Of a DNA stretch of 64,000 nucleotides, positions 31,937-39,941 are shown one piece after another. Under the pieces are notes generated by a model. The model ran no database searches and was not told the DNA's origin. It worked only from the letters and a program-made list of their open reading frames with translations. Source of the stretch: Cnuibacter physcomitrellae (lineage in GTDB: Bacteria > Actinomycetota > Actinomycetes > Actinomycetales > Microbacteriaceae); assembly GCF_014640535.1 (NCBI RefSeq), contig NZ_BMHD01000001.1, forward strand, positions 2,779,474-2,843,473, written 5' to 3'. Position numbers and translations under genes: made by a program. Position 1 is the first letter of the stretch, and each line of letters begins with the position of its first letter.

Positions 31937-31998
31937 CGTTCCTACAGTGGGACCGAGTCGTGGAGGAGGCTTCACGACGAGACAGCAAGGAGGCTGCA

Positions 31999-33264
31999 GT
32001 GACATCCGTGGGAATCGTCGGTGCGGGTACCGCAGGGCTGCATCTGGGGCTGCAGCTCCGGCAGGCGGGAATCCCGGTCACCATCTACACCAACCGCACG
32101 GCCGAGCAGGTGGGCGCCGGCCGGCTGCCGAACAGCGTCGCCCACCACGCGGTCACGATCGAGCGCGAGCAGCGCCTCGGCGTCGACCACTGGCCGGTCG
32201 AGGAGTACGGCTACGACTCGCACCACCACTACTTCGGGCTGCCGGAGCCCATCGTGTTCCGCGGCGACTTCCCGCGCCGCTCGCGCGCGATCGACTACCG
32301 GATCTACCAGCCGAGCCTCATGGCCGACTTCGAGGATCGCGGCGGCGTCATCGAGATCCGCGACGTCGACGTCCCCGACCTCGAGGGCCTCAGCGAGAAG
32401 CACGATCTCCTCACCGTGGCCTCGGGCAAGTTCACCCTCGGGCAGTTCTTCGGTCCGGCGGAGGGGCGCCAGCCGTTGCCCGGCCCGCTCCGTCGTCTCC
32501 AGGTCGGGCTGTGGCGCGGGATCGCGCCGAACGACCCGAAGGGCGTGTCGATCGCGGCCTCGCCCGGTCACGGCGATCTGCTGGAGATCCCGATCTACTC
32601 CTTCGCCGGCCACGTCACGGCGCTGCTGTTCGAGAACGTGCCGGGAGGCGCGCTCGAGAAGCTGGTCGACGTCAAGCACGACGACGACCCCGCGGCCTTC
32701 CGGCAGATGGTCCTCGACGTGCTGCGCGAGCACTATCCGCTCACCTTCGCCCGGGTCGACGAGGCCGAGTTCGAGCTCACCAGCCCGAACGACCTGCTCC
32801 AGGGGCAGTTCACGCCCACGCTCCGTGGCGACTACGGGCAGCTCGACAACGGGCGGTACGTCCTCGCGGTCGGCGACATCCACTCGACGCTCGACCCGAT
32901 CGTCGGACAGGGCGCCAACTCGGCCAGCTACTCGGCTCAGGTCGTGGGAGACACCGTGCTCGAGGATCAGACGTTCGACCTGAGGTTCATGCGCAAGGTC
33001 GCCGAGCGTCGCCGCAACCGCGTCGAGGCGGCGTTCGACTGGAGCAACCTCATGGCGGGCCCCCCGCCCGGGCACCTGCTCCAGCTCGTCGGGGCGATGT
33101 CGCAGGACCAGGATCTCCGGAACGAGTTCACCTGGAACTTCAACTTCCCCGACCGGCAGTGGGACATCCTCGCCACCCCCGAGCGCACCGCCGCGGCCAT
33201 CGCGCGCTCGGCAGCGCACGCCGCTGCGAACGCCGCGGAGAACGGAGAGCCGATCCATGCATAG
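31999..33264 (+). CDS. StyA-like styrene/indole monooxygenase, FAD-dependent oxygenase component
   Basis: 421 residues from a GTG with AAGGAGG upstream; StyA is about 415. The FAD Rossmann motif opens the protein ('VGIVGAGTAGLHLGLQLRQAGIPVTIYTNRTAEQV'). 'RLPNSVAHHAVTIEREQRLGV' and the flavin-binding 'YVLAVGDIHSTLDPIVGQGANSASYSAQ' are typical of group E flavoprotein monooxygenases. These use reduced FAD from a separate reductase to epoxidise vinylaromatics or oxidise indole. No StyB lies next to it; the flavin reductase at 34788 is the nearest possible partner. The stop overlaps the EthD gene by eight bases. Confidence 0.88.
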   Translation: MTSVGIVGAGTAGLHLGLQLRQAGIPVTIYTNRTAEQVGAGRLPNSVAHHAVTIEREQRLGVDHWPVEEYGYDSHHHYFGLPEPIVFRGDFPRRSRAIDYRIYQPSLMADFEDRGGVIEIRDVDVPDLEGLSEKHDLLTVASGKFTLGQFFGPAEGRQPLPGPLRRLQVGLWRGIAPNDPKGVSIAASPGHGDLLEIPIYSFAGHVTALLFENVPGGALEKLVDVKHDDDPAAFRQMVLDVLREHYPLTFARVDEAEFELTSPNDLLQGQFTPTLRGDYGQLDNGRYVLAVGDIHSTLDPIVGQGANSASYSAQVVGDTVLEDQTFDLRFMRKVAERRRNRVEAAFDWSNLMAGPPPGHLLQLVGAMSQDQDLRNEFTWNFNFPDRQWDILATPERTAAAIARSAAHAAANAAENGEPIHA

Positions 33265-33580
33265 GCTGATGGTCCTCTACCCCGAGCCGGTGAGCCGCGA
33301 GGCCTTCACCGAGTACTACGAGTCGACGCACCTGCCCCTCGCGCGTGCTCTGCCCGGGATGCTCGCCTGCCGCTACAGCCTCGCCGTCGCGGGCCAGGAT
33401 GCGCCCTACTTCGCCGTGTTCGAGGCCGACTTCCCGGACGCGGAGACGATGGGGGCCGCCATGGGCTCGGAGGCCGGCGCCGCGGTCGCGAACGACGTGC
33501 CGAACTACGCAAGCGGCGGAGCCGTGGTCATCGACTTCCCGGTGACGGAGCTGTCGGTCCCGGTGGGGGAGCCGGCCTGA
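33257..33580 (+). CDS. EthD-domain small protein
   Basis: 107 residues forming one ferredoxin-like alpha/beta unit: 'MHRLMVLYPEPVSREAFTEYYESTHLPLARALPGM' (the F-x-x-Y-x-x-x-H-x-P pattern of EthD proteins) and 'PYFAVFEADFPDAETMGAAMGSEAGA'. EthD-type proteins accompany oxygenases and some act as lyases, isomerases or decarboxylases. Translational coupling to the StyA-like gene implies a linked role, for example handling the epoxide or product. That is inference. Confidence 0.8.
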   Translation: MHRLMVLYPEPVSREAFTEYYESTHLPLARALPGMLACRYSLAVAGQDAPYFAVFEADFPDAETMGAAMGSEAGAAVANDVPNYASGGAVVIDFPVTELSVPVGEPA

Positions 33581-33593
33581 CGGTCGGAGCAGG

Positions 33594-34574
33594 TCACCGC
33601 GCGGGCGAGGCCGCCAGCATCCGGGAACGGAACTCGCTGGCCGTCTCGCCCGCGTCGGCGCGGAACGCCTTGCTGAAGTGGGCGGGGTTCACGAACCCCC
33701 ACGAGGCGGCGATCTGCGAGATCGCGAGGTGCTTGAGCCGCGGATCCTGCAGGTCGCGCCGCACGTAGCTCATCCGCCGGTCGCGGATCCACTGCGAGAT
33801 CGTCGTGCCCTGCTTGTGGAAGATCTGCTGCAGGTACCGGGTGGAGATGAAGTTCGCGGCCGCGATCGACGACGGGCTGAGCTCGGGGTCGTGGAGGTTC
33901 CGCGAGATGTACTCGTGGATGGAGTGCAGCAGCTCCCCGCTCCTCGTCCGGCTGTCGCCGGCCAGCCGGATGAGCTCGCCGGCGAGCATCGTCGAGATGA
34001 CGTCCACCGTGTTGTGGACGACGCGCAGCCCCGTGGAGCCGTCGAGGTCGCCCACGGTGCGTGAGAGCTCCCGGAGGAACGGGCTGACGGCGCGGGCGAG
34101 GCCGTCGTCGCCGGCCAGACGCACCGCGGTCAGCCGCTCGACCTCGGTGCGGTCGATGTCGAGGAGTCCGTGCGGGAACATCACCACGACGGCGTGCATC
34201 GGGCTGTCGAAGGTGAGCGTGTAGGGCCGGCTGGTGTCGTAGAGCCCGATGTCGCCGGGCCGGAGCACCGCCTCCTTGCCGTCCTGCACCAGCAGCCCGG
34301 TGCCCTTGAGCTGGAGCGTCAGCTTGTAGAAGAGCTCCGACGACGCATCGATCAGCTCCGGGGTGCGGGTGACACGGTGGGCGCTGACGCCGATCTCGGA
34401 GAAGAAGACGTCCTCCAGCACACGACCGCTCAGCCGGGCGTCGAACGAGGCGGGGTCGTCGCTGACGACCTCGAGCGGCACGAACGATCCCGAGACGACG
34501 TCCTGCCACTGTCGGAACGAGCGCGTGCGCAGGCGCACGGCGTTCGGATCTGCGTCGTCGGGTCGAGCGTTCAT
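33594..34574 (-). CDS. AraC/XylS family regulator of the HpaBC-like operon
   Basis: 326 residues. The N-terminal domain matches the AraC-binding-like group ('FRQWQDVVSGSFVPLEV', 'DASSELFYKLTLQLKGTGLLVQDGKEAVLRPGDIGLYDTSRPYTLTF') also found in aromatic-responsive XylS/FeaR-type activators. The C-terminal DNA-binding domain shows 'ISTRYLQQIFHKQGTTISQWIRDRRM' and 'SQIAASWGFVNPAHFSKAFRADAGETASEFR'. It is divergent from the flavin reductase/HpaB operon across a 213-bp gap that holds direct repeats suited to AraC-type binding. A phenolic effector is likely but unproven. Confidence 0.92.
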   Translation of the reverse strand: MNARPDDADPNAVRLRTRSFRQWQDVVSGSFVPLEVVSDDPASFDARLSGRVLEDVFFSEIGVSAHRVTRTPELIDASSELFYKLTLQLKGTGLLVQDGKEAVLRPGDIGLYDTSRPYTLTFDSPMHAVVVMFPHGLLDIDRTEVERLTAVRLAGDDGLARAVSPFLRELSRTVGDLDGSTGLRVVHNTVDVISTMLAGELIRLAGDSRTRSGELLHSIHEYISRNLHDPELSPSSIAAANFISTRYLQQIFHKQGTTISQWIRDRRMSYVRRDLQDPRLKHLAISQIAASWGFVNPAHFSKAFRADAGETASEFRSRMLAASPAR

Positions 34575-34661
34575 GGGCGCACCTCCTCGTGGCGTGGTGA
34601 CATGGTACGCCGTCGCCCTGTCCGGTGGGCCTTGGGTTCGCGTTTCGGATCGCCGCCGTTT

Positions 34662-34695
34662 GTCCCAGGCGAACGGCGCTGGTCCGCAGGCGAAC
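34662..34695 (+). promoter_or_regulatory. AraC-type direct repeats ahead of the HpaC-like gene
   Basis: GTCCCAGGCGAAC (34662-34674) and GTCCGCAGGCGAAC (34682-34695) repeat in the same orientation, with AGGCGAAC exactly 21 bp apart, two helical turns. AraC/XylS activators bind such same-strand repeats upstream of the promoter. The rest of the 34575-34787 gap shows nothing else distinct. Confidence 0.6.
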
Positions 34696-34787
34696 TCTCG
34701 CCGTCCCGGGGCCGACGCGGACGCCGGGTTCGGTCAGTGTGGAGTCGAGCACAGCCGCTCGCCCGCTTCTTCCGTGGAGGGGAATCG

Positions 34788-35333
34788 ATGATGATGACCA
34801 TGACGCCCGGGTTCAGCCCGGAGTCCAAGCTCTACCGCCCGCTCGCCCACTTCTTCCGGGGCAGCCTCGGACGGTTCGCCACCGGGGTGGCGATCGTGAC
34901 GTTCGACGGCGTCGACGACGACGGCGCGCCCAAGCGGCACGGCATCACGGTCAACTCGTTCACCTCGGTGTCGATGGATCCGCCCCTCGTCCTGGTCTCG
35001 ATCCAGCGGACGGTGCGCACGCACGCGATGCTCGCGTCGCGCCCCTTCACGGTGAACATCCTGGGCGCCGAGCAGCAGGCGCTCGCCCTGCACTTCGCCG
35101 GCCGTCCTCAGGCGGAGACCGTCTGGGAGGAGGGCGATCACGCCCCGAGGCTGGCCGGCGTGCTGAGCTGGTTCGAGTGCACGCCCTGGGCGGAGTACGA
35201 CGGCGGCGACCACACCCTCTTCGTCGGCGAGGTGCAGGACTTCGACTACCGCAGCGGCGATGCGCTCGGCTTCGTGAACGGCCAGTTCACGACGATCCAC
35301 GAGTCCGTCTCCGGCCACGAGTCCCTGTTCTGA
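34788..35333 (+). CDS. Flavin reductase, HpaC/StyB-like
   Basis: 181 residues from the first of three consecutive ATGs, after GGAGGGGAATCG. Flavin reductase-like split-barrel features: 'GRFATGVAIVTFDG', 'GITVNSFTSVSMDPPLVLVSIQRT', 'PFTVNILGAEQQALALHFAG', and the C-terminal 'HTLFVGEVQDFDY'. It should use NAD(P)H to supply reduced FAD to the HpaB-like oxygenase whose start overlaps its stop (TGATG), and possibly to the StyA-like enzyme. It is the only flavin reductase visible in the window. Confidence 0.93.
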   Translation: MMMTMTPGFSPESKLYRPLAHFFRGSLGRFATGVAIVTFDGVDDDGAPKRHGITVNSFTSVSMDPPLVLVSIQRTVRTHAMLASRPFTVNILGAEQQALALHFAGRPQAETVWEEGDHAPRLAGVLSWFECTPWAEYDGGDHTLFVGEVQDFDYRSGDALGFVNGQFTTIHESVSGHESLF

Positions 35334-36790
35334 TGGGAGCGCGCACCGGCGAGCAGTACCTCGAGCGCCTGAACTCGACCACGCCGACCGTCTACGTAAA
35401 CGGCGAGAAGGTGACGTCGCGGATCGCCGACCATCCCGCCTTCCGGGCGTCCGCACGCACCTACGCGGAGCTCTTCGACCTCCAGTCCGGCGAGGAGCAT
35501 CGTGAGGCGCTCACGTTCGTCTCGCCCACCTCCGGTGACCCCGTCGGGATCTCCTTCCTCGTCCCGCGCAGCGAGGACGACCTCCGTCGCCGCCGCGAGG
35601 GCGCCGCGGTGTGGGCCCGCCACGCCAACGGGTTCCTCGGCCGCTCCGGCGACTACATGAACTCGGCGCTGACCGCGCTCTCGACGGCGGCGCAGTTCTT
35701 CGGCCGTGCGGATCCGGTCTTCGCCGAGCGCATCGCCGCCTACTACGAGCACGTGCGCGAGGCCGACCTGCTCGCCACGCACACCCTGGTCCCTCCGCAG
35801 GTCAACCGGGCGGTGCCGGCCTCGGCACAGGGCGGTGGGCAGCTGGCGGCGCGGGTGGTCGAGGAGCGTCCGGACGGCATCGTGGTTCGAGGGGCGAGGA
35901 TGCTCGCCACCCTCGCCCCGATCGCCGACGAGATGCTGGTGCTGCCGTCGACGCTCCTCAGGAACTCCCCGGAGGATGCGCCCTACTCGTACGCGTTCGC
36001 GATCCCCACCGACACCCCCGGGCTGAAGCTGTACTGCCGCTCGCCGCTCCACCGCGGCGGGAGCGCGTTCGACGAGCCGCTCGCCTCGCGGTACGACGAG
36101 ATGGACGCGGTGGTGGTGTTCGACGACGTCTTCGTGCCGAACGACCGCGTGTTCCTCCTCGGGCACCCCGACCTCTGCAACGCCTTCTACACCGAGACGG
36201 GCGCCGGGCAGCTGATGACCCACCAGGTGGTCACCCGGACCCTGGCGAAGACCGAGTTCTACCTGGGGCTCGCCGCCTCCATCGCCGACGCCATCGGGAT
36301 CGGCGGCTTCCAGCACATCCAGCAGGACCTCGCCGAGCTCATCTCCTACGTCGAGATCGAGAAGGCTCTGCTGCGGGCGGCGGAGTCGGACGGATCCCGC
36401 AACGCGGAGGGCGTCTTCCTGCCGAAGTGGGAGGCGCTGAACGCCGCGCGGAACTGGTATCCGACCCAGGTGTCGCCGCGACTGGGCGAGATCGTCCGCA
36501 CCTTCTCCGCCTCGGGTCTGATGGCCCTGCCGAGCGAGGCGGACTTCGAGGGCGACGGACGCGAGGACCTCGACACCTACCTGCAGTCGGCGACGCTGCC
36601 CGCGAAGGAGCGCGCGCGGCTGTTCAAGCTCGCCCTCGACGCCTCGGTCTCCGGCTTCGCCGGGCGCGAGGCGCTCTACGAGTACTTCTTCTTCGGAGAC
36701 CCGGTGCGCATGGCCGGCGCGCTCGTCTCGTCCTACCCGCTCGACCCCCTGAAGGACCGCGTCCGCGAGCTGCTGCACCGCGACGGCTGA
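35333..36790 (+). CDS. 4-hydroxyphenylacetate 3-monooxygenase-type oxygenase (HpaB/PheA family)
   Basis: 485 residues, the usual HpaB length. Typical segments: 'MGARTGEQYLERLNSTTPTVYVNGEKV' near the start, 'SGDYMNSALTALSTAAQFFG', 'LVPPQVNRA', 'GARMLATLAPIADEMLVLPS', 'VVFDDVFVPNDRVFLLG' and 'ASVSGFAGREALYEYFFFGDPVRMAGAL'. These oxygenases ortho-hydroxylate phenols with reduced FAD to give catechols. The gene is coupled to the HpaC-like reductase. The substrate could be 4-hydroxyphenylacetate or another para-substituted phenol made by the neighbouring enzymes. Confidence 0.93.
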   Translation: MGARTGEQYLERLNSTTPTVYVNGEKVTSRIADHPAFRASARTYAELFDLQSGEEHREALTFVSPTSGDPVGISFLVPRSEDDLRRRREGAAVWARHANGFLGRSGDYMNSALTALSTAAQFFGRADPVFAERIAAYYEHVREADLLATHTLVPPQVNRAVPASAQGGGQLAARVVEERPDGIVVRGARMLATLAPIADEMLVLPSTLLRNSPEDAPYSYAFAIPTDTPGLKLYCRSPLHRGGSAFDEPLASRYDEMDAVVVFDDVFVPNDRVFLLGHPDLCNAFYTETGAGQLMTHQVVTRTLAKTEFYLGLAASIADAIGIGGFQHIQQDLAELISYVEIEKALLRAAESDGSRNAEGVFLPKWEALNAARNWYPTQVSPRLGEIVRTFSASGLMALPSEADFEGDGREDLDTYLQSATLPAKERARLFKLALDASVSGFAGREALYEYFFFGDPVRMAGALVSSYPLDPLKDRVRELLHRDG

Positions 36791-36836
36791 CGCGCACGTC
36801 CCTCACCCCGCCGCCACACACCACCAGGAGACACCG

Positions 36837-38261
36837 ATGTCCGACACCATCCTCGCCGTCGACGAGACGGCTCTTCTCGACCGAGTCCAGGCCCCCGAGG
36901 GCCAGGGACGCCCCATCCTCGACGCCGCCACCCGCCAGGTGGTCGGGCGTGCCCCGGAGCACACGGTGCACGATCTCGACGACGCCGTCGCCCGCGCTCG
37001 AGCCGCCCAGCCCGGCTGGGATGCGCTCGGACACGAGGAGCGGAGCGCGCTCCTCCTCGCGGTCGCGGACCGCATCGAGGCGGAGGCCGAGCCGTTGGCG
37101 CGCCTGCTCTCGCGGGAGCAGGGGAAGCCGCTCAACGGGCCGAACGCGCGCTTCGAGGTGGGGGCGTGCTCGGCCTGGCTGCGGGCCACCGCGGCGACGC
37201 CCCTCGAGCCCGAGGTCGTCGTCGACGACGGCGAGGTCCACGCCGAGCTGCACTACCGCGCCCTCGGGGTGGTGGGCGCCATCGGGCCGTGGAACTGGCC
37301 CCTCATGATCTCGATCTGGCAGATCGCCCCCGCCCTGCGGATGGGGAACACGGTCGTGGTGAAGCCGAGCGAGTACACGCCGCTCAGCGTGCTCGCCCTG
37401 CTGTCGGTCATGAACGAGGTGCTGCCGCCCGACGTGCTCCTCGGGGTCTCGGGCGACCGGGAGGTGGGTGCCCGGCTGGCGTCGCATCCGGATGTCGACA
37501 AGGTCATGTTCACGGGGTCGACCGCGACCGGGCGCCGCATCATCGAGGCGTCGGCGGGGAACCTGGCGCGGCTCACCCTCGAGCTCGGAGGGAACGACGC
37601 GGGCATCGTGCTGCCCGGAGCCGATCCCGCGGCCATCGCCCAGGACCTCTTCTGGGGCGCCTTCATCAACACGGGCCAGACGTGCGCCGCGCTCAAGCGG
37701 CTCTACGTGCACGACTCGGTCTACGACGAGGTAGTCGAGGCGCTCGCCGGGGTCGCGGCTCAGATGCCGATGGGCCCCGGGCTCGACGAGTCGAACGTGC
37801 TCGGTCCCCTCCAGAACAAGCAGCAGTTCGACATCGTCGCGGGCCTGGTGGAGGATGCTCGATCTCACGGGGCCCGCATCGTCACCGGCGGAGCGCCCGC
37901 GGAGGAGCTGGGCGAGCTGTTCTACCCGATCACGCTGATCGCGGATGCCGCCGACGGGCAGGCCGTCGTCGATGAGGAGCAGTTCGGGCCGGTGCTCCCC
38001 GTCATCCGGTACACGGACGTGGACGAGGCGATCGCGCGGGCGAACCGTCTCGACCACGGCCTCGGGGCCTCGGTGTGGGGCGACAGGGAGGAGGCCCGCC
38101 GGGTCGCGGCGCGAATCCAGGCCGGCACCGTGTGGATCAACTCGCACGGCGGGGTGCATCCGATGATCCCGTTCGGCGGTGTGAAGGGCTCGGGCTACGG
38201 CCTGGAGTTCGGCGTCGAGGGACTCAAGGCGGTGTCGGCCCCGCAGGTGATTAACGGCTGA
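36837..38261 (+). CDS. Aldehyde dehydrogenase of the aromatic cluster
   Basis: 474 residues. Motifs: 'IGPWNWPLMISIWQIAPALRMGNTVVVKPSEYTP', 'FTGSTATGRR', base Glu in 'LELGGNDAGIV', nucleophile Cys in 'NTGQTCAALKRLYV', and 'IPFGGVKGSGYGLEFG'. Related to coniferyl/phenylacetaldehyde-type NAD dehydrogenases. With its neighbours it would oxidise a hydroxyaryl aldehyde (from the VAO-type enzyme) or a hydroxyphenylacetaldehyde (from an epoxide). It overlaps the convergent DNA ligase gene by 11 bases at the 3' end. Confidence 0.93.
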   Translation: MSDTILAVDETALLDRVQAPEGQGRPILDAATRQVVGRAPEHTVHDLDDAVARARAAQPGWDALGHEERSALLLAVADRIEAEAEPLARLLSREQGKPLNGPNARFEVGACSAWLRATAATPLEPEVVVDDGEVHAELHYRALGVVGAIGPWNWPLMISIWQIAPALRMGNTVVVKPSEYTPLSVLALLSVMNEVLPPDVLLGVSGDREVGARLASHPDVDKVMFTGSTATGRRIIEASAGNLARLTLELGGNDAGIVLPGADPAAIAQDLFWGAFINTGQTCAALKRLYVHDSVYDEVVEALAGVAAQMPMGPGLDESNVLGPLQNKQQFDIVAGLVEDARSHGARIVTGGAPAEELGELFYPITLIADAADGQAVVDEEQFGPVLPVIRYTDVDEAIARANRLDHGLGASVWGDREEARRVAARIQAGTVWINSHGGVHPMIPFGGVKGSGYGLEFGVEGLKAVSAPQVING

Positions 38262-39783
38262 TGCCGGGGAGCAGGTCGCGGAGGGCGGTGATGGTGTCGG
38301 CCTCCGCGGCCGGCTTGTCGGGGCGGTAACCCTTCACCCGCGCGAATCGCAGGGCGACGCCGCCCGGGTAGCGCGGCGAGCGCTGCACGCCGTCGATCGC
38401 GATCTCGACGACCGTCGTCGGCGTCACCGTCACGGCGCCGCGTGATCGGCCCGTCTCGAGCGCCAGGAAGTGCTCGGTCTGCCAGCGCAGCGTCTCGTCG
38501 GTGAGGCCCTTGAAGGTCTTGCCCACCATGACGAACCCGCCCGGTTCGCCGAACTCGCCGAGCGGATCGCGCGCACCCAGGTGCAGGTTCGACAGCCAGC
38601 CCTGTCGTCGCCCGGACCCCCACTCGACGCCGAGCACGACGAGGTCGTAGGTGAGCACGGGCTTGACCTTGATCCAGGACGCTCCCCGCCGGCCCGCCGC
38701 GTACGGTGCGTCGAGGCCCTTCACGACCACGCCCTCGTGGCCGGCGGCCAGCGCCTCGACCGAGACGGCGGCGGCGACCTGGGGGTCGTCGGTGACGGTG
38801 CCCGGCATCATCCACTCCCCGACGACGCTCTCGAGGACGGCGCGGCGGACGCTCAGCGGCTCGTCGAGGAGGTCGCGGCCGTCGAGGTGCAGGATGTCGA
38901 AGAACCAGGGGCGGAGGGCGATCTCCGAGGCCCGCTCGGCCCCGAAGCGCGCCATCGTGTCCTGGAAGGGGCGCGGGGCGTCGTCCTCGTCGAGGGCGAG
39001 CGTCTCGCCGTCGAGGATCACGTCGGCGGCGGGCAGGGTGCGGACGATCTCGACGAGCTCGGGCACACGCCGGGTGATGTCGGCGAGGGTGCGAGTGTAG
39101 ACGCCGACCTCATCGCCGTGCTTGTGCACCTGGATGCGCGCGCCGTCGAGCTTGTACTCCACCGACGCGGGCCCCGAGACGCCGATCGCCTCCTCCACCG
39201 TCGACGCCGTGGAGGCGAGCATGGGCAGCACCGGCCGGCCCACCTCGAGCCCGACCGCGGCGAGTGCGTCGGGCCCCTCGGTGAGCGCCAGCCGCGCCGT
39301 CTCGCGGAGGTCGCCGGAGAGCATCGCCGCCCGACGGACCACCGGTCCCTCCGTGCTCGAGGCACGGGCGATCGCGTCGAGCAGCACGCCCTCGAGCGCG
39401 CCCGTCCGCAGCTCGCCGAAGATCACGCGCTGCAGCAGATCCCATTCGGAGGCGGTGGCCCGCTCCGCGAGCCGGGTCAGCACCGCGAGCCGAGCCGCCG
39501 CGGAGCCGGACCCGCCGGCCGAGGCGAGCTCGTCGAATGCGGCGTCGACGTCGGCGACCTCGAGCGTCGCGCTGTCGGCGTGCGTCGCCTCGACGCCGCT
39601 GAGCGTGCGCCATCCGATCCCGAGCCTGCCCTGGCGGGGTGCGGCGACGAGCATCCCGACGGCCGGTGCGATCTCCTCGGGGCGCAGACGCGTCAGCAGG
39701 TCTGCGAGCAGGTCGACCTTCGCGAGCCGCGACCGCGTGGCGGTGACCCCGTCGAGGGTGCGCACGATCTCGGCGAGCAGCAT
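38251..39783 (-). CDS. ATP-dependent DNA ligase, LigB type
   Basis: 510 residues. An N-terminal helical DNA-binding domain (about residues 1-190, 'DLLQRVIFGELRTGALEGVLLDAIARA') precedes the nucleotidyltransferase domain with the adenylated Lys in 'VEYKLDGARIQVHKHG'. Further motifs are 'DVILDGETLAL', 'FFDILHLDG', 'EGVVVKGLDAPYAAGRRGASWIKVKP'. The OB domain ends with 'YPGGVALRFARVKGYRPDK'. This matches mycobacterial LigB and archaeal-type replicative ligases, an accessory repair ligase beside the NAD-dependent LigA. It is unrelated to the catabolic gene it overlaps. Confidence 0.93.
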   Translation of the reverse strand: MLLAEIVRTLDGVTATRSRLAKVDLLADLLTRLRPEEIAPAVGMLVAAPRQGRLGIGWRTLSGVEATHADSATLEVADVDAAFDELASAGGSGSAAARLAVLTRLAERATASEWDLLQRVIFGELRTGALEGVLLDAIARASSTEGPVVRRAAMLSGDLRETARLALTEGPDALAAVGLEVGRPVLPMLASTASTVEEAIGVSGPASVEYKLDGARIQVHKHGDEVGVYTRTLADITRRVPELVEIVRTLPAADVILDGETLALDEDDAPRPFQDTMARFGAERASEIALRPWFFDILHLDGRDLLDEPLSVRRAVLESVVGEWMMPGTVTDDPQVAAAVSVEALAAGHEGVVVKGLDAPYAAGRRGASWIKVKPVLTYDLVVLGVEWGSGRRQGWLSNLHLGARDPLGEFGEPGGFVMVGKTFKGLTDETLRWQTEHFLALETGRSRGAVTVTPTTVVEIAIDGVQRSPRYPGGVALRFARVKGYRPDKPAAEADTITALRDLLPGISR

Positions 39784-39876
39784 CCTCGCAGTCTCCCACT
39801 CCCCACCGACACCGCCACCACCTCGCCCCCGCCGCGCTGCGCCGCGGCCGCGTGTCGTCGCGCAACCACGCCGAAC

Positions 39877-39923
39877 AGCGAGAAGGCGCCCTTCCGAACG
39901 GGTCGGAAGGGCGCCTTCTCGCT
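39877..39923. terminator. 20-bp perfect hairpin terminator after the surface protein gene
   Basis: AGCGAGAAGGCGCCCTTCCG (39877-39896) and its exact reverse complement (39904-39923) flank a 7-nt loop. It starts 18 bases beyond the stop codon of the LANTG protein (minus strand). The symmetry would let it terminate in both directions. It is the longest perfect stem of its kind that I found in the window. Confidence 0.85.
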
Positions 39924-39941
39924 TGTCAGCAGGGGCTGGTG

